Notes: generated by a model not told the origin, from the sequence alone. A stretch of 33,275 nucleotides of DNA from Minisyncoccota bacterium (GCA_937936355.1 CALDDM010000011.1:1-33275); one strand, 5' to 3'. Shown: positions 5,331 to 13,734, counted from the first letter of the stretch. Made by a program: numbers and translations.

Positions 5331-5789
5331 CTATCTTTGACTTATTCGCACGTACTGCACTCGTTGTATGATAGTGTCGATTTCGGCATGTGTCAGGCAC
5401 GCTACCCTTTGGCCATCGCAGTAGAGACGCGCCAACTTGTGCGCGATGGCAAAGATGACAACATTTGCGTGTGCGTACTCCACCATTATTGACGAGAGTG
5501 TCATGCGCAAACCATTCTGCAGCACACTATGATTCATGTGTGCTTGGGGATGCGCCTTGTCACCATAGGTGTATGCCGCAATCATTGCATCAATCTTCCG
5601 CACTTGCACTTTGATCGGTACAGGATCTATGCCCAATCTCTTTTGGATTGCAGCAACAAGGACTGGCCACCGCTTCTGCTGATGCAGTGCATATAGTTCA
5701 CTGGGAAGCGTCATATCTTTTGTCCCACCAATTGCAGCACTTATCACGTAAATACCCTCATCCACGTGTTCTGTATGTAAAGTACTCAC
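5331..5789 (-). CDS. Orphan protein, 152 aa
   Basis: GTG 5789 has GAGGA about 9 nt upstream. The protein is mostly helical and soluble: an N-terminal acidic part, KRWPVLVAAIQKRLGID, a central KIDAMIAAYTYGDKAHPQAHMNHS segment rich in His/Met, and a C-terminal helical domain ending in a positively charged tail. No family recognised. It is a monocistronic unit with its own promoter (5820-5848) and a terminator 22 nt after the stop. I compared it with the Cys-family paralogs at 15-19 kb and found no convincing match. Confidence 0.6.
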   Translation of the reverse strand: MSTLHTEHVDEGIYVISAAIGGTKDMTLPSELYALHQQKRWPVLVAAIQKRLGIDPVPIKVQVRKIDAMIAAYTYGDKAHPQAHMNHSVLQNGLRMTLSSIMVEYAHANVVIFAIAHKLARLYCDGQRVACLTHAEIDTIIQRVQYVRISQR

Positions 5790-5819
5790 AGCTTATTTCC
5801 TCATATTCTCGATAGACAT

Positions 5820-5848
5820 AAATTAACATACTTGTGTATTTTTGTCTA
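5820..5848 (-). promoter_or_regulatory. Promoter for the 5331-5789 gene
   Basis: TAGACA (5843-5848), 17-nt spacer starting AAAATA, TAATTT (5820-5825) on the minus strand. Confidence 0.45.
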
Positions 5849-5867
5849 ATCTTACATTACCTGCGCA

Positions 5868-5896
5868 TTGACACCGTTGGATATCTTTGATATTTT
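5868..5896 (+). promoter_or_regulatory. Promoter for winged-helix cassette B
   Basis: TTGACA (5868-5873), 17-nt spacer, TATTTT (5891-5896) with a TGA extension, as in cassette A. It is divergent from the 5820-5848 promoter, with only 19 nt between the -35 boxes. Confidence 0.6.
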
Positions 5897-5926
5897 TCTT
5901 GCATCTCAAAGAAGAAAGAGATGTTC

Positions 5927-6196
5927 ATGGACAACATACTGCTAGACCCAGATACAGCCAAGATACTTGCGGAATTCGTACAAAAGCAAACACCAGTCAG
6001 CAGACAAGATCTCCTCGCGAGATATCCAGGATCTGTGGAGTATATCGGAAAGATGTGCGAAGTAGGAGTGCTCACGTATGGCACTCGCGGCTATAAGATG
6101 CCACAAAAAGTGCGAGAGATGATGCGCGATAACTATCCACTCGATGTACTGGGGCAACTCATCAAAGACGAGCATGCCCGTTACAAGACCTCATAG
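5927..6196 (+). CDS. Small winged-helix-like protein B, interrupted by TAG
   Basis: ATG 5927 is preferred over ATG 5921 because the purine-rich AAAGAG ends 6 nt before it. The product is an 89-aa paralog of protein A: PVSRQDLLARYPGSVEYI (helices), VGVLTYGTRGYKMPQ (wing). It stops at TAG (6194-6196). The same frame then continues for 20 codons to TGA at 6257-6259 and encodes a tail containing WWREIKRESKKRKLT, which matches the basic SESKKRSF tail of protein A. The conserved tail lies behind the stop, so this is either a recent nonsense truncation or a readthrough stop. A conserved-type terminator follows (6280-6314). Confidence 0.65.
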   Translation: MDNILLDPDTAKILAEFVQKQTPVSRQDLLARYPGSVEYIGKMCEVGVLTYGTRGYKMPQKVREMMRDNYPLDVLGQLIKDEHARYKTS

Positions 6197-6259
6197 CAGA
6201 TCCAACAAGACTGGTGGAGAGAGATCAAAAGAGAGAGTAAAAAAAGGAAGTTAACCTGA
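6197..6259 (+). other. In-frame continuation of protein B behind a TAG stop
   Basis: Twenty sense codons then TGA. The encoded sequence includes RESKKRK, aligned with RSESKKRS at the end of the intact paralog A. This supports homology of this stretch to the coding tail of A. Confidence 0.6.
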
Positions 6260-6279
6260 ATGATGAGAATCGTTTCCAT

Positions 6280-6314
6280 AAGAGTCCACAGGCATCCGCC
6301 GTGGACTCTTTGAT
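6280..6314 (+). terminator. Terminator of cassette B
   Basis: AAGAGTCCAC/GTGGACTCTT perfect 10-bp arms with GGC/GCC inner stem (6280-6310), then T-rich. Confidence 0.85.
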
Positions 6315-6356
6315 TTTGTTTGTCTCTTTTTTTTGATTAATCATTACCATTTCAAT

Positions 6357-6390
6357 GAAAAACCCAGAATGCAGCGCGTGCATTCTGGGT
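6357..6390 (-). terminator. Terminator of the 6404-6712 gene
   Basis: 12-bp perfect stem ACCCAGAATGCA/TGCATTCTGGGT (6362-6373 with 6379-6390); five A at 6357-6361 supply the minus-strand T-run. Confidence 0.9.
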
Positions 6391-6403
6391 GGGATATTTC
6401 CTC

Positions 6404-6712
6404 TTAGCGAGGAAACTGGGTTTTATGTTGTTCGTACGCGGTGAGCTGACCTGTGTCTGCATACTCACCATTTTCCTCGTCGAATGAGATGTAGCCCGCG
6501 CTGATCAGGTTCTGCGTTATCTCCTGCGCGACACCATGCGGCATCCCACACTGATCGATGATCCACGCCAACCGCATAGGTCTCAGCTTGATAAACCGTG
6601 CGACGCGGATCTCGTTGCCTGTCAGGTATTGTGGCAGATCTTCCTTGGATTGCGTGCCTACTTCCTGCAGTGCAAAAAGATTACTCTCATTTACTACGGC
6701 TGATACGCCCAT
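6404..6712 (-). CDS. Small winged-helix-like protein C, 102 aa
   Basis: ATG 6712 with GGAGAG about 8 nt upstream. Residues 35-90 have the same helix-helix-wing plan as proteins A and B: RFIKLRPMRLAWIIDQ, then VAQEITQNLISAGYISFDEENGEY. Here the last helix and hairpin (NLISAGYI) correspond to the ..L..IGVI/[CE]VGVL segments of A and B. The similarity is at fold level and weaker than A to B. It faces cassette B tail-to-tail and carries its own promoter (6776-6804) and terminator. Probably a DNA-binding regulator. Confidence 0.55.
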   Translation of the reverse strand: MGVSAVVNESNLFALQEVGTQSKEDLPQYLTGNEIRVARFIKLRPMRLAWIIDQCGMPHGVAQEITQNLISAGYISFDEENGEYADTGQLTAYEQHKTQFPR

Positions 6713-6775
6713 TGATTACTCTCCACGAAAAGTGCGATTGATATGCCAGTTCTAAACACATACTGGTTAGAATAT

Positions 6776-6804
6776 ATATTAACATAATATTTACATTAAG
6801 TCAA
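6776..6804 (-). promoter_or_regulatory. Promoter for winged-helix gene C
   Basis: Minus strand: TTGACT (6799-6804), 17-nt spacer, TAATAT (6776-6781). The 5' leader contains an inverted CCAGT/ACTGG pair (6746-6750 with 6762-6766) that could be an operator. Confidence 0.65.
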
Positions 6805-6917
6805 TATTATATCAAATATTACTATAGACCCTACCAATTTCTCTCTCTACTATCGTAGATTGCCACCTCTCTCTTTCTTTGTTTGGCAATCAAGTCCTCC
6901 CAGTGATGTAGATTATA

Positions 6918-9395
6918 TTACTTGTCACGCAAGGCCAATCTAAATGAGAAGACTAGATAAAATAAAATAATAATATTAATGACTATTGAAATGAGCGATA
7001 ACACGAGACCGCTATGCTTATGTCTTGACTTATAGATGTTTGTACGCGTTAAATCATCCTGATCAACATATACTCTCACGTCTGAACTCAGTGGAACATC
7101 ATTATATAAAATTGTCAGATTGTTTTTTGAAGTAAAATTAATACATGAGGAATCGCCTGAATAAATAAGACGTGCCATCTTTAAACTTTTATTAGAATAA
7201 CTTAGCTCACAATTATTAAAAACTATTGAATCTACAGCATTTTCATCACTCAATCCATCTATCTGGACAGTTAAGTTAAAATGCCTACTAACACCACTAT
7301 CATCAATAATCGTTTTCTGTACTATATCCCCGTTTGATTTTCCAAAAACAGCATAAGTTCTTTTTTTGGACATAGGACTACTTAAAATACTAATGTCATC
7401 TACCAAGATCGAACCTTTCGGATACTTTGCTTCTGCGATTTTTTCTTGATCTAAAGAAAAGACTACTTCCAGATATCGAGCCTTACTATTTTTAGACCTA
7501 AAATCGAACCACACCTGCCGCCAATCAGCTCCAATTGCAAATTCATCAAATAATATGTCAGAGCCAGATATCACCCTACCACTCTTATCTGCAAATCGTA
7601 CCTTTGCTTTAAGATAATTATTGTCACCCTCCAGAGATGCTACTGAGAATCCAAGAGAATAGTCAGTATCTGAATCAATAGGTATCAGATTTTTACTGCC
7701 GCTACCGCCCATACTAACCTCTCCAACATACTCAACGAGACCAAATTTTAAGTCCAGAGAGAATTCGCCTGGTAGCCGTTCAATTATACCTGCATATTGT
7801 TCGCCACCATTTGGATAAAAGCTCCATATATCAGATAGCTCTATACCTGATCTTGTAGGCTCACTGAAGCTATCAGAAAAAACTATATTAGTATGACTTT
7901 TATTGTCAACGCTACCCTCGTTAACAGCCTCTATCAATGTGCCAAAAACTAAGGTATTCTTACTTGCTCTCAAATTTTCTTGAAAAGATTGATTGAGAAA
8001 TGAGTTATAAGCCTTAAGTGTGGGGTATAAAAATAAAAGGTGTGAGATGATGCTTAAAAATAATATACTATACAAAGTAAAAGATATGCATTGGTTTTTT
8101 GTTGATTCATAAGCCGATCTATTTACTTTCTTTTGAATTTCAATCAAAAGAAAGAGGAGTAGGAGCATTACAGATGCACCTAAAAATGGCCCAATTAATT
8201 TGTCAGAATTAAACCAAAGATTTACTTCACCCCACTCTAGACTATCTATAAAAAATGTTGCTAAATTAGTTCTGCCAAGAGTTACAACCATTGGTATTAT
8301 CGACAAGGAAAAATAAATTAGTAGAATTACTCTATTCGCTTGTGCAAAAGCAAATATAAGGACAAGCGGCAGAATCCAAACCAGATAGTGAGACTGAAGC
8401 TTTCCAATGAATATTAAGAATAATAGCAAAACTGATAAAATGTGACGTATTAAATCAACTCTACTCATATATTCACCTCTAACAAAAAAAGATCTCAGCA
8501 GAAAAAGGTAGTAACAAATTACTGCACCCAGACCGAAGAAAGTGACCTTTGATATATCGTTAAAGAATGTCGGATTAGACAGGTTTGATGGGAAAAAATC
8601 ATTTACGAGATAGAATGGAACTTTGAAAAGCGAGTAGCTTGGTAGAAAAATTTCATTTGCAATCTTTGGCGCGTCTGGCTGCGTATGGTGCAATAAGCTA
8701 CCGAGTAAGCCATCGATATTTTTAGGAAAAAAAATGAATGAGCAAAAAAATAATAGTAGTGACAGAATAAAAACGAGGCCATATCTACAAGTAGTTTTTA
8801 TAAAGTATGAACTACTACCTGACTCCTGATATATATATAGTATAAATAGAGGGCATAAGATTATTGGATAATAGTATACAGATGTAGCTGCGGATAGTAG
8901 GATAAGTGCAGAAAAAAATCTTTTATTTATTAATGTATAGATACTTACCATGACCAATGCAGTTGCAAAAATTGCATATTTACCTTGTATCTCAACAACC
9001 CATGTAGCGAAAGGATTGAATAGCCATAGCAGGAGTATAGGATATTGAAATTTTTTCTGTACTCCCAATGCAACTGATATTTTGTAAATGAAAAGAGCGG
9101 TTATCAAATCAAATAGAAAAAATGGAAACTTAAATATAAGATGTAAAATACTCACATTTTCAGAATAACCAAATATCCAGATAATCAGATCATATAATGC
9201 ATACTGCATGAAAAATAGCAGATGCAATAACATACCCTTGTTCCAATAGAAAAGAGGGTCTATGCCATAGTCAAAAAACTGCCTTACCTGATAGACATAT
9301 GAAGCAAAGTCAAAGGGATAACTGGTGAGCGGTATCAACATCAGCTTTATAGCAACAGATATGCAAGCTAAGATGAGAAGTTTCTTCAGGCTCAT
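6918..9395 (-). CDS. GT-C-like integral membrane glycosyltransferase, 825 aa
   Basis: The start is ATG 9395, not the longer open frame, because it forms an ATGA overlap with the stop of the upstream GT2 gene. The N-terminal 430 residues contain about ten hydrophobic spans. The first external loop has FDFASY (D29), the acidic position typical of GT-C mannosyltransferase-like enzymes, and the YPIILCPLFILYIY pattern recurs in that superfamily. Residues of about 445-795 form a large polar extracytoplasmic part with beta-rich, carbohydrate-binding-like character (FSLDLKFGLVEYVGEV, YLEVVFSLDQEKI). A last membrane span lies near 800-820. It probably transfers a sugar from a polyprenyl-phosphate donor outside the membrane. 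AT-richer than its neighbours. Confidence 0.7.
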   Translation of the reverse strand: MSLKKLLILACISVAIKLMLIPLTSYPFDFASYVYQVRQFFDYGIDPLFYWNKGMLLHLLFFMQYALYDLIIWIFGYSENVSILHLIFKFPFFLFDLITALFIYKISVALGVQKKFQYPILLLWLFNPFATWVVEIQGKYAIFATALVMVSIYTLINKRFFSALILLSAATSVYYYPIILCPLFILYIYQESGSSSYFIKTTCRYGLVFILSLLLFFCSFIFFPKNIDGLLGSLLHHTQPDAPKIANEIFLPSYSLFKVPFYLVNDFFPSNLSNPTFFNDISKVTFFGLGAVICYYLFLLRSFFVRGEYMSRVDLIRHILSVLLLFLIFIGKLQSHYLVWILPLVLIFAFAQANRVILLIYFSLSIIPMVVTLGRTNLATFFIDSLEWGEVNLWFNSDKLIGPFLGASVMLLLLFLLIEIQKKVNRSAYESTKNQCISFTLYSILFLSIISHLLFLYPTLKAYNSFLNQSFQENLRASKNTLVFGTLIEAVNEGSVDNKSHTNIVFSDSFSEPTRSGIELSDIWSFYPNGGEQYAGIIERLPGEFSLDLKFGLVEYVGEVSMGGSGSKNLIPIDSDTDYSLGFSVASLEGDNNYLKAKVRFADKSGRVISGSDILFDEFAIGADWRQVWFDFRSKNSKARYLEVVFSLDQEKIAEAKYPKGSILVDDISILSSPMSKKRTYAVFGKSNGDIVQKTIIDDSGVSRHFNLTVQIDGLSDENAVDSIVFNNCELSYSNKSLKMARLIYSGDSSCINFTSKNNLTILYNDVPLSSDVRVYVDQDDLTRTNIYKSRHKHSGLVLSLISIVINIIILFYLVFSFRLALRDK

Positions 9396-10297
9396 AATTT
9401 TTTTGTTGTCTGAGACACATCCCACTTTCCAGACATCACATCACTTTCGTTACTTCGAAAAGACATCTCAATTTTCAATCGTAAAATATAGCAAAAATAT
9501 AATATTGTTTTAATAGGCATCCTCACAAAAGAACTCATTACAATCTTAACAGCCTTAAGCGTGCTAAGCTTATATTCATTCAAAGACCACTCGCCAAAAC
9601 TTGCAGCAATCATAGCCTGTGATTTCTGATATCGCAATGATTGCTTTTTAAAGTCTAAAAATGATGCCGGCATTCTATAGTAGGTAATTGCATTTTTGCA
9701 AAAATTATACTTATAGCCAAGGCTTTTATTTAAGTGATATATAAATGCATCATTACCGACTATATACTCGGGTATTTTAATTTTCTGACCAAGATCTCTG
9801 TGTACTGCAAGTATCCTTCCATGACATGTAAAAACACTTCTTGGCAATTCCTTCTTCACTCTTTCCTGAAAAAATGCGCTTACCTGCATAACTCCTTCAA
9901 AAAATGTTTCTGGCTTAAGTTGCTTTGGATTGCCAGATACCAACTTCACACCTTGAACGAAACAAGAATTAATTTTTTTTAGCAGATAACTATCAAGGCA
10001 TAGCGTATCTGCATCCAAAAAAAGTGCAAAATCAGTATCTGTCCAATCAATAAGACTTGAGCATATTTCGCTTATCCTTTGGGATTTGCCAGCACGCTTA
10101 TCGAAAGAAAAAATCTTCAATCTTGCATCTTCTATCCCTTCAAGAATAGAGACTGTTTTGTCTGTACTACCGTCTGAAACAACTATAACCTTAGCAAGGG
10201 ATAGATTATCTTCTTTTTGCGACAATGCTGACAAAACAATTTTTTTGATATTCAATTCTTCGTTTAGGGCTGGTATCGCTATAACGTATCGATTCAT
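9392..10297 (-). CDS. GT2 family glycosyltransferase, 301 aa
   Basis: GT-A fold: start MNRYVIAIPALNEELNIKKI, donor-binding SDGSTD (D42-G43-S44) and LFLDADT with DAD at 95-97 (metal-binding DXD). The conserved NDAFIYHLNKSLGY segment (about 200-215) fits the acceptor-side ED-like region. A weak hydrophobic segment near 255-270 may touch the membrane. The start overlaps the preceding methyltransferase stop (ATGA) and its own stop overlaps the next start, so translation is coupled. It probably adds a sugar to a lipid-linked glycan. Confidence 0.85.
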   Translation of the reverse strand: MNRYVIAIPALNEELNIKKIVLSALSQKEDNLSLAKVIVVSDGSTDKTVSILEGIEDARLKIFSFDKRAGKSQRISEICSSLIDWTDTDFALFLDADTLCLDSYLLKKINSCFVQGVKLVSGNPKQLKPETFFEGVMQVSAFFQERVKKELPRSVFTCHGRILAVHRDLGQKIKIPEYIVGNDAFIYHLNKSLGYKYNFCKNAITYYRMPASFLDFKKQSLRYQKSQAMIAASFGEWSLNEYKLSTLKAVKIVMSSFVRMPIKTILYFCYILRLKIEMSFRSNESDVMSGKWDVSQTTKKL

Positions 10298-10950
10298 TTT
10301 TTTACTGTTAATTCAAAGAATCTGTGCCACGGGTTTAAATTATCACTAAACTCCTGATTTATATCATAACTCTCAGATAAATCTTGTCTTAGTCGCTTTG
10401 GGGCATACCCCTTTGTTCCAAGCTCCCAATAGTGCTGACCATCAAACTTATGCTGAATGGGAAATGGTACGGAAAGCAAAAATGACACTGGCTTAATTAC
10501 TGACATTTTCAGTCGCATAGAAAAGTAGAGGCGGACATATGGAATAGAGAAAATAACATTGCCAGTAAGCTGAGCAATTTTATTCAGTGTTTTAATAGCA
10601 TCTTCATATTCCACATGCTCGAAAACCTCGAAAGCACAGATAATATCAAAACGTTCTTGAACGATCGCGTCAATTTGTGTCATATCCCCCAAGAAATCAG
10701 GTGATAAGTCCTCAGCAAGATCCATCACTTTATAATCAACTTGAGGATAGTTCGCACTAATATAACTTTTCAGAAAGGCAGAGCCAGATCCAATCTCCAA
10801 AATCTTGACTGAATTCGATTTCTGTAACAACAATTCTATTTTCTTACGCAACAATCTTTGCTGGTGAAAGTAGCTAGAAAATCTTGGCATGTTCTCGTAA
10901 TCCTCACTATCATAATGCTCTTTATTAACTTGTTTTGTGTAGTTGTCCAT
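10294..10950 (-). CDS. Class I SAM-dependent methyltransferase, 218 aa
   Basis: Motif I ILEIGSGSAFL (50-60), motif II acidic VMDLAED (about 75-81) and motif IV FDIICAFEVFEHVEY match methyltransferases of the UbiE/Methyltransf_11 type. Among glycan genes it may methylate a sugar or lipid head group. It lies 9 nt after the GT4 gene and overlaps the next GT2 gene by ATGA, so it belongs to the same operon. Confidence 0.85.
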   Translation of the reverse strand: MDNYTKQVNKEHYDSEDYENMPRFSSYFHQQRLLRKKIELLLQKSNSVKILEIGSGSAFLKSYISANYPQVDYKVMDLAEDLSPDFLGDMTQIDAIVQERFDIICAFEVFEHVEYEDAIKTLNKIAQLTGNVIFSIPYVRLYFSMRLKMSVIKPVSFLLSVPFPIQHKFDGQHYWELGTKGYAPKRLRQDLSESYDINQEFSDNLNPWHRFFELTVKK

Positions 10951-10959
10951 TGCAATATT

Positions 10960-12066
10960 TTATATAGTACTTAGAACCTCAAAGATTTCCTCATAACCTT
11001 TCTCAAATGTAACTCCCTTACTCCACTGCCACCCATTTTCCTGCACTGTACTGTAATAGCTTTTATCTGTAAGCATTTTTTCAATATTTCGAGCAAGGTC
11101 TTGGGGTGAATTCTCACCACAGATTAGTCCAGTGTCACCATGTCGCACGCTGTCACGCAGACCATCGACATTATAAACGACTGCTGGCGTGCCCTGACTC
11201 GCTGCTTCGGTCACGATCAACCCCCACCCTTCCTTGATTGATGTTACTGCGATCACATGTGATTGACGCATGAGAGAGATTTTTTCTTGTGTACTCACGC
11301 GGCCCTTGATGGTGATATCTACCTTGTACGGCGAGCGCTCTATATATGACCGCACCTTCTGTGCATATGCACCAGAATCATCCCCTGCAATGACAAGCCT
11401 TGCATCAGGAATACTTTTTTTTAGCAATTCAAATGCTTTCACAGTCTCCAGCGTCCGCTTCATCGCACGCATTGCGCCAAAGCAAAGCACGGTCGGCTTT
11501 TCACTTTTTGTCACGACACTCACATCGCCAACTGGCATCATCTCTATGCCCTCTGAAATGATCTGAATATCCTCTTCGTGGAAACCGTATCGCATGAGAT
11601 CGTCTTTGGTACTCTGAGAGACTGTGATCACTTTTTCACTCGACAGAATTCTCAAGTACAGAGGCTCAATCAAGTAACCAATAAGTGAGAGAGGAGAAAC
11701 CATTTGGTAAAACCAGATCTCACGACACAGCTGATGAATAAGCATCACACGCTTTTCCTGCACATAGAACTTTGCAAAAAAAGGAATTGTATTCATCTCA
11801 TCAATCACATAATCTGCCCATCCTATAAGGTTGCTCCTATAGTATCGATATGCGTGCCAGTACACACTATAGCGTCCGCCGACCCGTATGACGCGATATC
11901 CAGCCTCAACCACCTCTTCTGCACCAGCACCATGATACCCCCCCGTCAGGATCGTTACCTCATGACCATCTGCAACCAGTCTACTCGCAAGCTCATGCTG
12001 AACTACCTCAGCACCACCAGCGAGAGGATTCGACTGATCTTTCCATGTCATCCATAAAATTCTCAT
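10960..12066 (-). CDS. GT4 family glycosyltransferase, 368 aa
   Basis: GT-B fold. The N-terminal acceptor domain begins MRILWMTWKDQSNPLAGGAE; the GGAE loop is typical. The C-terminal donor domain starts near VLCFGAMRAMKRTLE (194-208) and has the EX7E motif EGWGLIVTE (E279, E287). First gene of the minus-strand glycosylation operon, with AGAGG about 7 nt before ATG 12066 and an extended -10 promoter at 12114-12122. Likely role: adding a hexose during assembly of a surface glycan or glycolipid. Confidence 0.9.
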   Translation of the reverse strand: MRILWMTWKDQSNPLAGGAEVVQHELASRLVADGHEVTILTGGYHGAGAEEVVEAGYRVIRVGGRYSVYWHAYRYYRSNLIGWADYVIDEMNTIPFFAKFYVQEKRVMLIHQLCREIWFYQMVSPLSLIGYLIEPLYLRILSSEKVITVSQSTKDDLMRYGFHEEDIQIISEGIEMMPVGDVSVVTKSEKPTVLCFGAMRAMKRTLETVKAFELLKKSIPDARLVIAGDDSGAYAQKVRSYIERSPYKVDITIKGRVSTQEKISLMRQSHVIAVTSIKEGWGLIVTEAASQGTPAVVYNVDGLRDSVRHGDTGLICGENSPQDLARNIEKMLTDKSYYSTVQENGWQWSKGVTFEKGYEEIFEVLSTI

Positions 12067-12113
12067 GAAAACCTCTAAAATATCTATTCAATAAATCCTT
12101 TCGCAGAATTAGC

Positions 12114-12122
12114 ATGATACCA
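12114..12122 (-). promoter_or_regulatory. Extended -10 promoter of the GT4 operon
   Basis: Minus strand TGG-TATCAT (TATCAT at 12114-12119). TTGCAT lies 17 nt upstream as a poor -35. Confidence 0.5.
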
Positions 12123-12225
12123 TTTTATAGTACTAAATGCAAGAAATAAATGGTACATAAACTTGAAGTAAGAATTAAGTATCTAGATCATAATCCATTA
12201 TCAGGCCAATTTACATTCACACTCA

Positions 12226-12810
12226 TTAGAATCCAAGATCATTGTAATCTACAGCGATATTGTATATAAGCGCAGGATCAGTGTGAAGACGAATTCTTCC
12301 ACAGTCAGCACCATCGCCCTTATCGACTGTGTCGTCAAGATACTCAAAAAAACCTGCATCTATACCTCCTGCATTCGCGTATATGAGATTAACGCCTCTA
12401 TTGTTTAAGATGCGAGAGCTGCTACAGGGAAATTGTACTTCTCCATCCATATCGTTATCATATGCATATTCGCCAGATGAGCCAGGCACATAAAGATCAT
12501 CCTGCAAATAGTCGCTAAGTGTCGCCATAGGTCCTACAGAGATCGTTCGCACATCATTTATTGGTATATTTCCTGTAGACCCTAACAATGCACTAAAACT
12601 ACTATCATTCTCATCCCACCATTCATCTAAGCCCTCGTCGAGGAGTGTGAGTTGTAGTGCTTTTTCGATGCCCTTCATTTCTGTCAGTGCTTTGGAGTAC
12701 TGCGCTTTTTGGCGGGCGCTGTTTAAGCTGACAATCACGATCGATGCCAGTATGCCGATGATCGCGATGACGATGAGGAGTTCTATGAGTGTAAATCCTT
12801 TCTTTTTCAT
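12226..12810 (-). CDS. Type IV pilin-like protein, 194 aa
   Basis: The start is set at ATG 12810 so that the product begins MKKKGFTLIELLIVIAIIG. This is a type III signal: prepilin peptidase cleavage after G5, methylated F6, E10 equivalent to Glu5 of the mature pilin. The hydrophobic helix continues to about residue 26 and is followed by SLNSARQKA, a tract frequent in Patescibacteria pilins. The C-terminal part is acidic with two Cys (CSSS and CGRIR) that may form the D-region disulfide. It would be a subunit of a pilus or pseudopilus. Its peptidase and ATPase partners are not in the window. Only an extended -10 (12855-12863) is visible upstream. Confidence 0.9.
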   Translation of the reverse strand: MKKKGFTLIELLIVIAIIGILASIVIVSLNSARQKAQYSKALTEMKGIEKALQLTLLDEGLDEWWDENDSSFSALLGSTGNIPINDVRTISVGPMATLSDYLQDDLYVPGSSGEYAYDNDMDGEVQFPCSSSRILNNRGVNLIYANAGGIDAGFFEYLDDTVDKGDGADCGRIRLHTDPALIYNIAVDYNDLGF

Positions 12811-12854
12811 ATCTTGTGCATAGTTTTGTATGTCGTAGAGCATCAAGTGATAAA

Positions 12855-12863
12855 AGTATATCA
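12855..12863 (-). promoter_or_regulatory. Extended -10 box for the pilin gene
   Basis: Minus strand TGA-TATACT (TATACT at 12855-12860) without a good -35. Confidence 0.4.
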
Positions 12864-12921
12864 CAACGCACAAGCGCATATTGCGGAGATAGTGCAATAA
12901 TTCTTTTTGTACTTTATTCCA

Positions 12922-12955
12922 TAAAAAGAAGCCCTACATGTAATCACGTAGGGCT
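12922..12955 (-). terminator. Terminator of the 13026-13589 gene
   Basis: AGCCCTAC/GTAGGGCT stem (12930-12937 with 12948-12955) with A-rich bases at 12922-12929, giving a minus-strand T-run. Confidence 0.75.
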
Positions 12956-13025
12956 CTTGCTATTTCTTGACTATCCGACTTTGCACCGCTTACAGATCAG
13001 CTATTGTGAGCCTGTTGCAGTTTTG

Positions 13026-13589
13026 TCAGAGCGTTACTCTCATCCTTTTTCCTTCTACTTCCTCTGGTTCGAGGAAAAAAAGCGGTAGCTGAATGTCGTT
13101 TATAAACGTTACTTCCTCAGCTGCTTGGCTGGCGCCGACTCTGTTTTTCCGTACAATCGCGAAACGATAGAGCTTGCTCGGGTTGTAATGCGCCTCCGTC
13201 TCTATCGTGCGGTCCTCGCCAACTGTCTGCCACTTCCAATCAAGGGAGTAATCGAGATTTTCTGCGTCTACCTGGATTGTGAAGACATTTCTTTGTCGGG
13301 CGTACTCCTGGGATACAATTTCCGGGATGTACGCTATAGCGTGGACTGTTTGCGTGCCGTCATCATATACACGTAGAAAGAGCGATAGGCTATAGAGATC
13401 GTTGGCCATTACGTAATCGCCAATATGCTCATCTCTAAAGCTCGTGCCATCTAAGACATCTTGCCCTACTTCGTCGGTTTCGCTCACATTGGATGTGGGA
13501 TTTTCTGTGTTGGTAGCGTCTTCGCTGCCACATGCAGAAAGCGCGAGGGTCAGTACAGCAGATATCACGAGGGGTTTTATAATTTTCAA
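13026..13589 (-). CDS. Predicted lipoprotein, 187 aa
   Basis: A TTG start at 13589 (AAGG about 9 nt upstream) gives MKIIKPLVISAVLTLALSAC, lipobox LSAC, lipidated Cys20. An Asn/Thr/Glu-rich linker follows (SEDATNTENPTSNVSETDE), then a beta-rich domain of about 140 residues (SLSLFLRVYDDGTQTVHAIAY, LDYSLDWKWQTVG, LYRFAIVRKNRVG). No family recognised. It is a separate transcription unit with a consensus promoter at 13674-13702 and terminator at 12922-12955. It lies next to the pilin and channel genes, but no shared operon is seen. Confidence 0.75.
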   Translation of the reverse strand: MKIIKPLVISAVLTLALSACGSEDATNTENPTSNVSETDEVGQDVLDGTSFRDEHIGDYVMANDLYSLSLFLRVYDDGTQTVHAIAYIPEIVSQEYARQRNVFTIQVDAENLDYSLDWKWQTVGEDRTIETEAHYNPSKLYRFAIVRKNRVGASQAAEEVTFINDIQLPLFFLEPEEVEGKRMRVTL

Positions 13590-13673
13590 CTGGGTATACC
13601 TTTTTTATATTTATATTGTAAATGTGCTGGCAAATAAAATAATTTAAAGAGACTATCTCATTTGCTGCGTAGC

Positions 13674-13702
13674 ATAATACTATATGTTGGTATTTTTGTC
13701 AA
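13674..13702 (-). promoter_or_regulatory. Promoter for the 13026-13589 lipoprotein
   Basis: Minus strand TTGACA (13697-13702), 17-nt spacer starting AAAATA, TATTAT (13674-13679). The -35 box touches the upstream gene's terminator. Confidence 0.75.
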
Positions 13703-13734
13703 TATAAAGCAGCATACCGTGATCGGTATGCTGC
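13703..13734 (-). terminator. Terminator of the channel gene
   Basis: 11-bp perfect stem GCAGCATACCG/CGGTATGCTGC (13709-13719 with 13724-13734), loop TGAT. A sister hairpin with the same left arm and loop lies at 14591-14616. Confidence 0.75.

Noticed and set aside
5331-5789. Seventh member of the Cys-core paralog family
   Set aside because: Some C-terminal helical resemblance, but no aligned Cys-x3-[LW] and K-[IV]-x-L segment and no shared promoter type.
6857-6888. TTGCC/GGCAA inverted repeat after the GT-C gene as its terminator
   Set aside because: Loop of about 20 nt and no T-run on the minus strand; not a convincing terminator.
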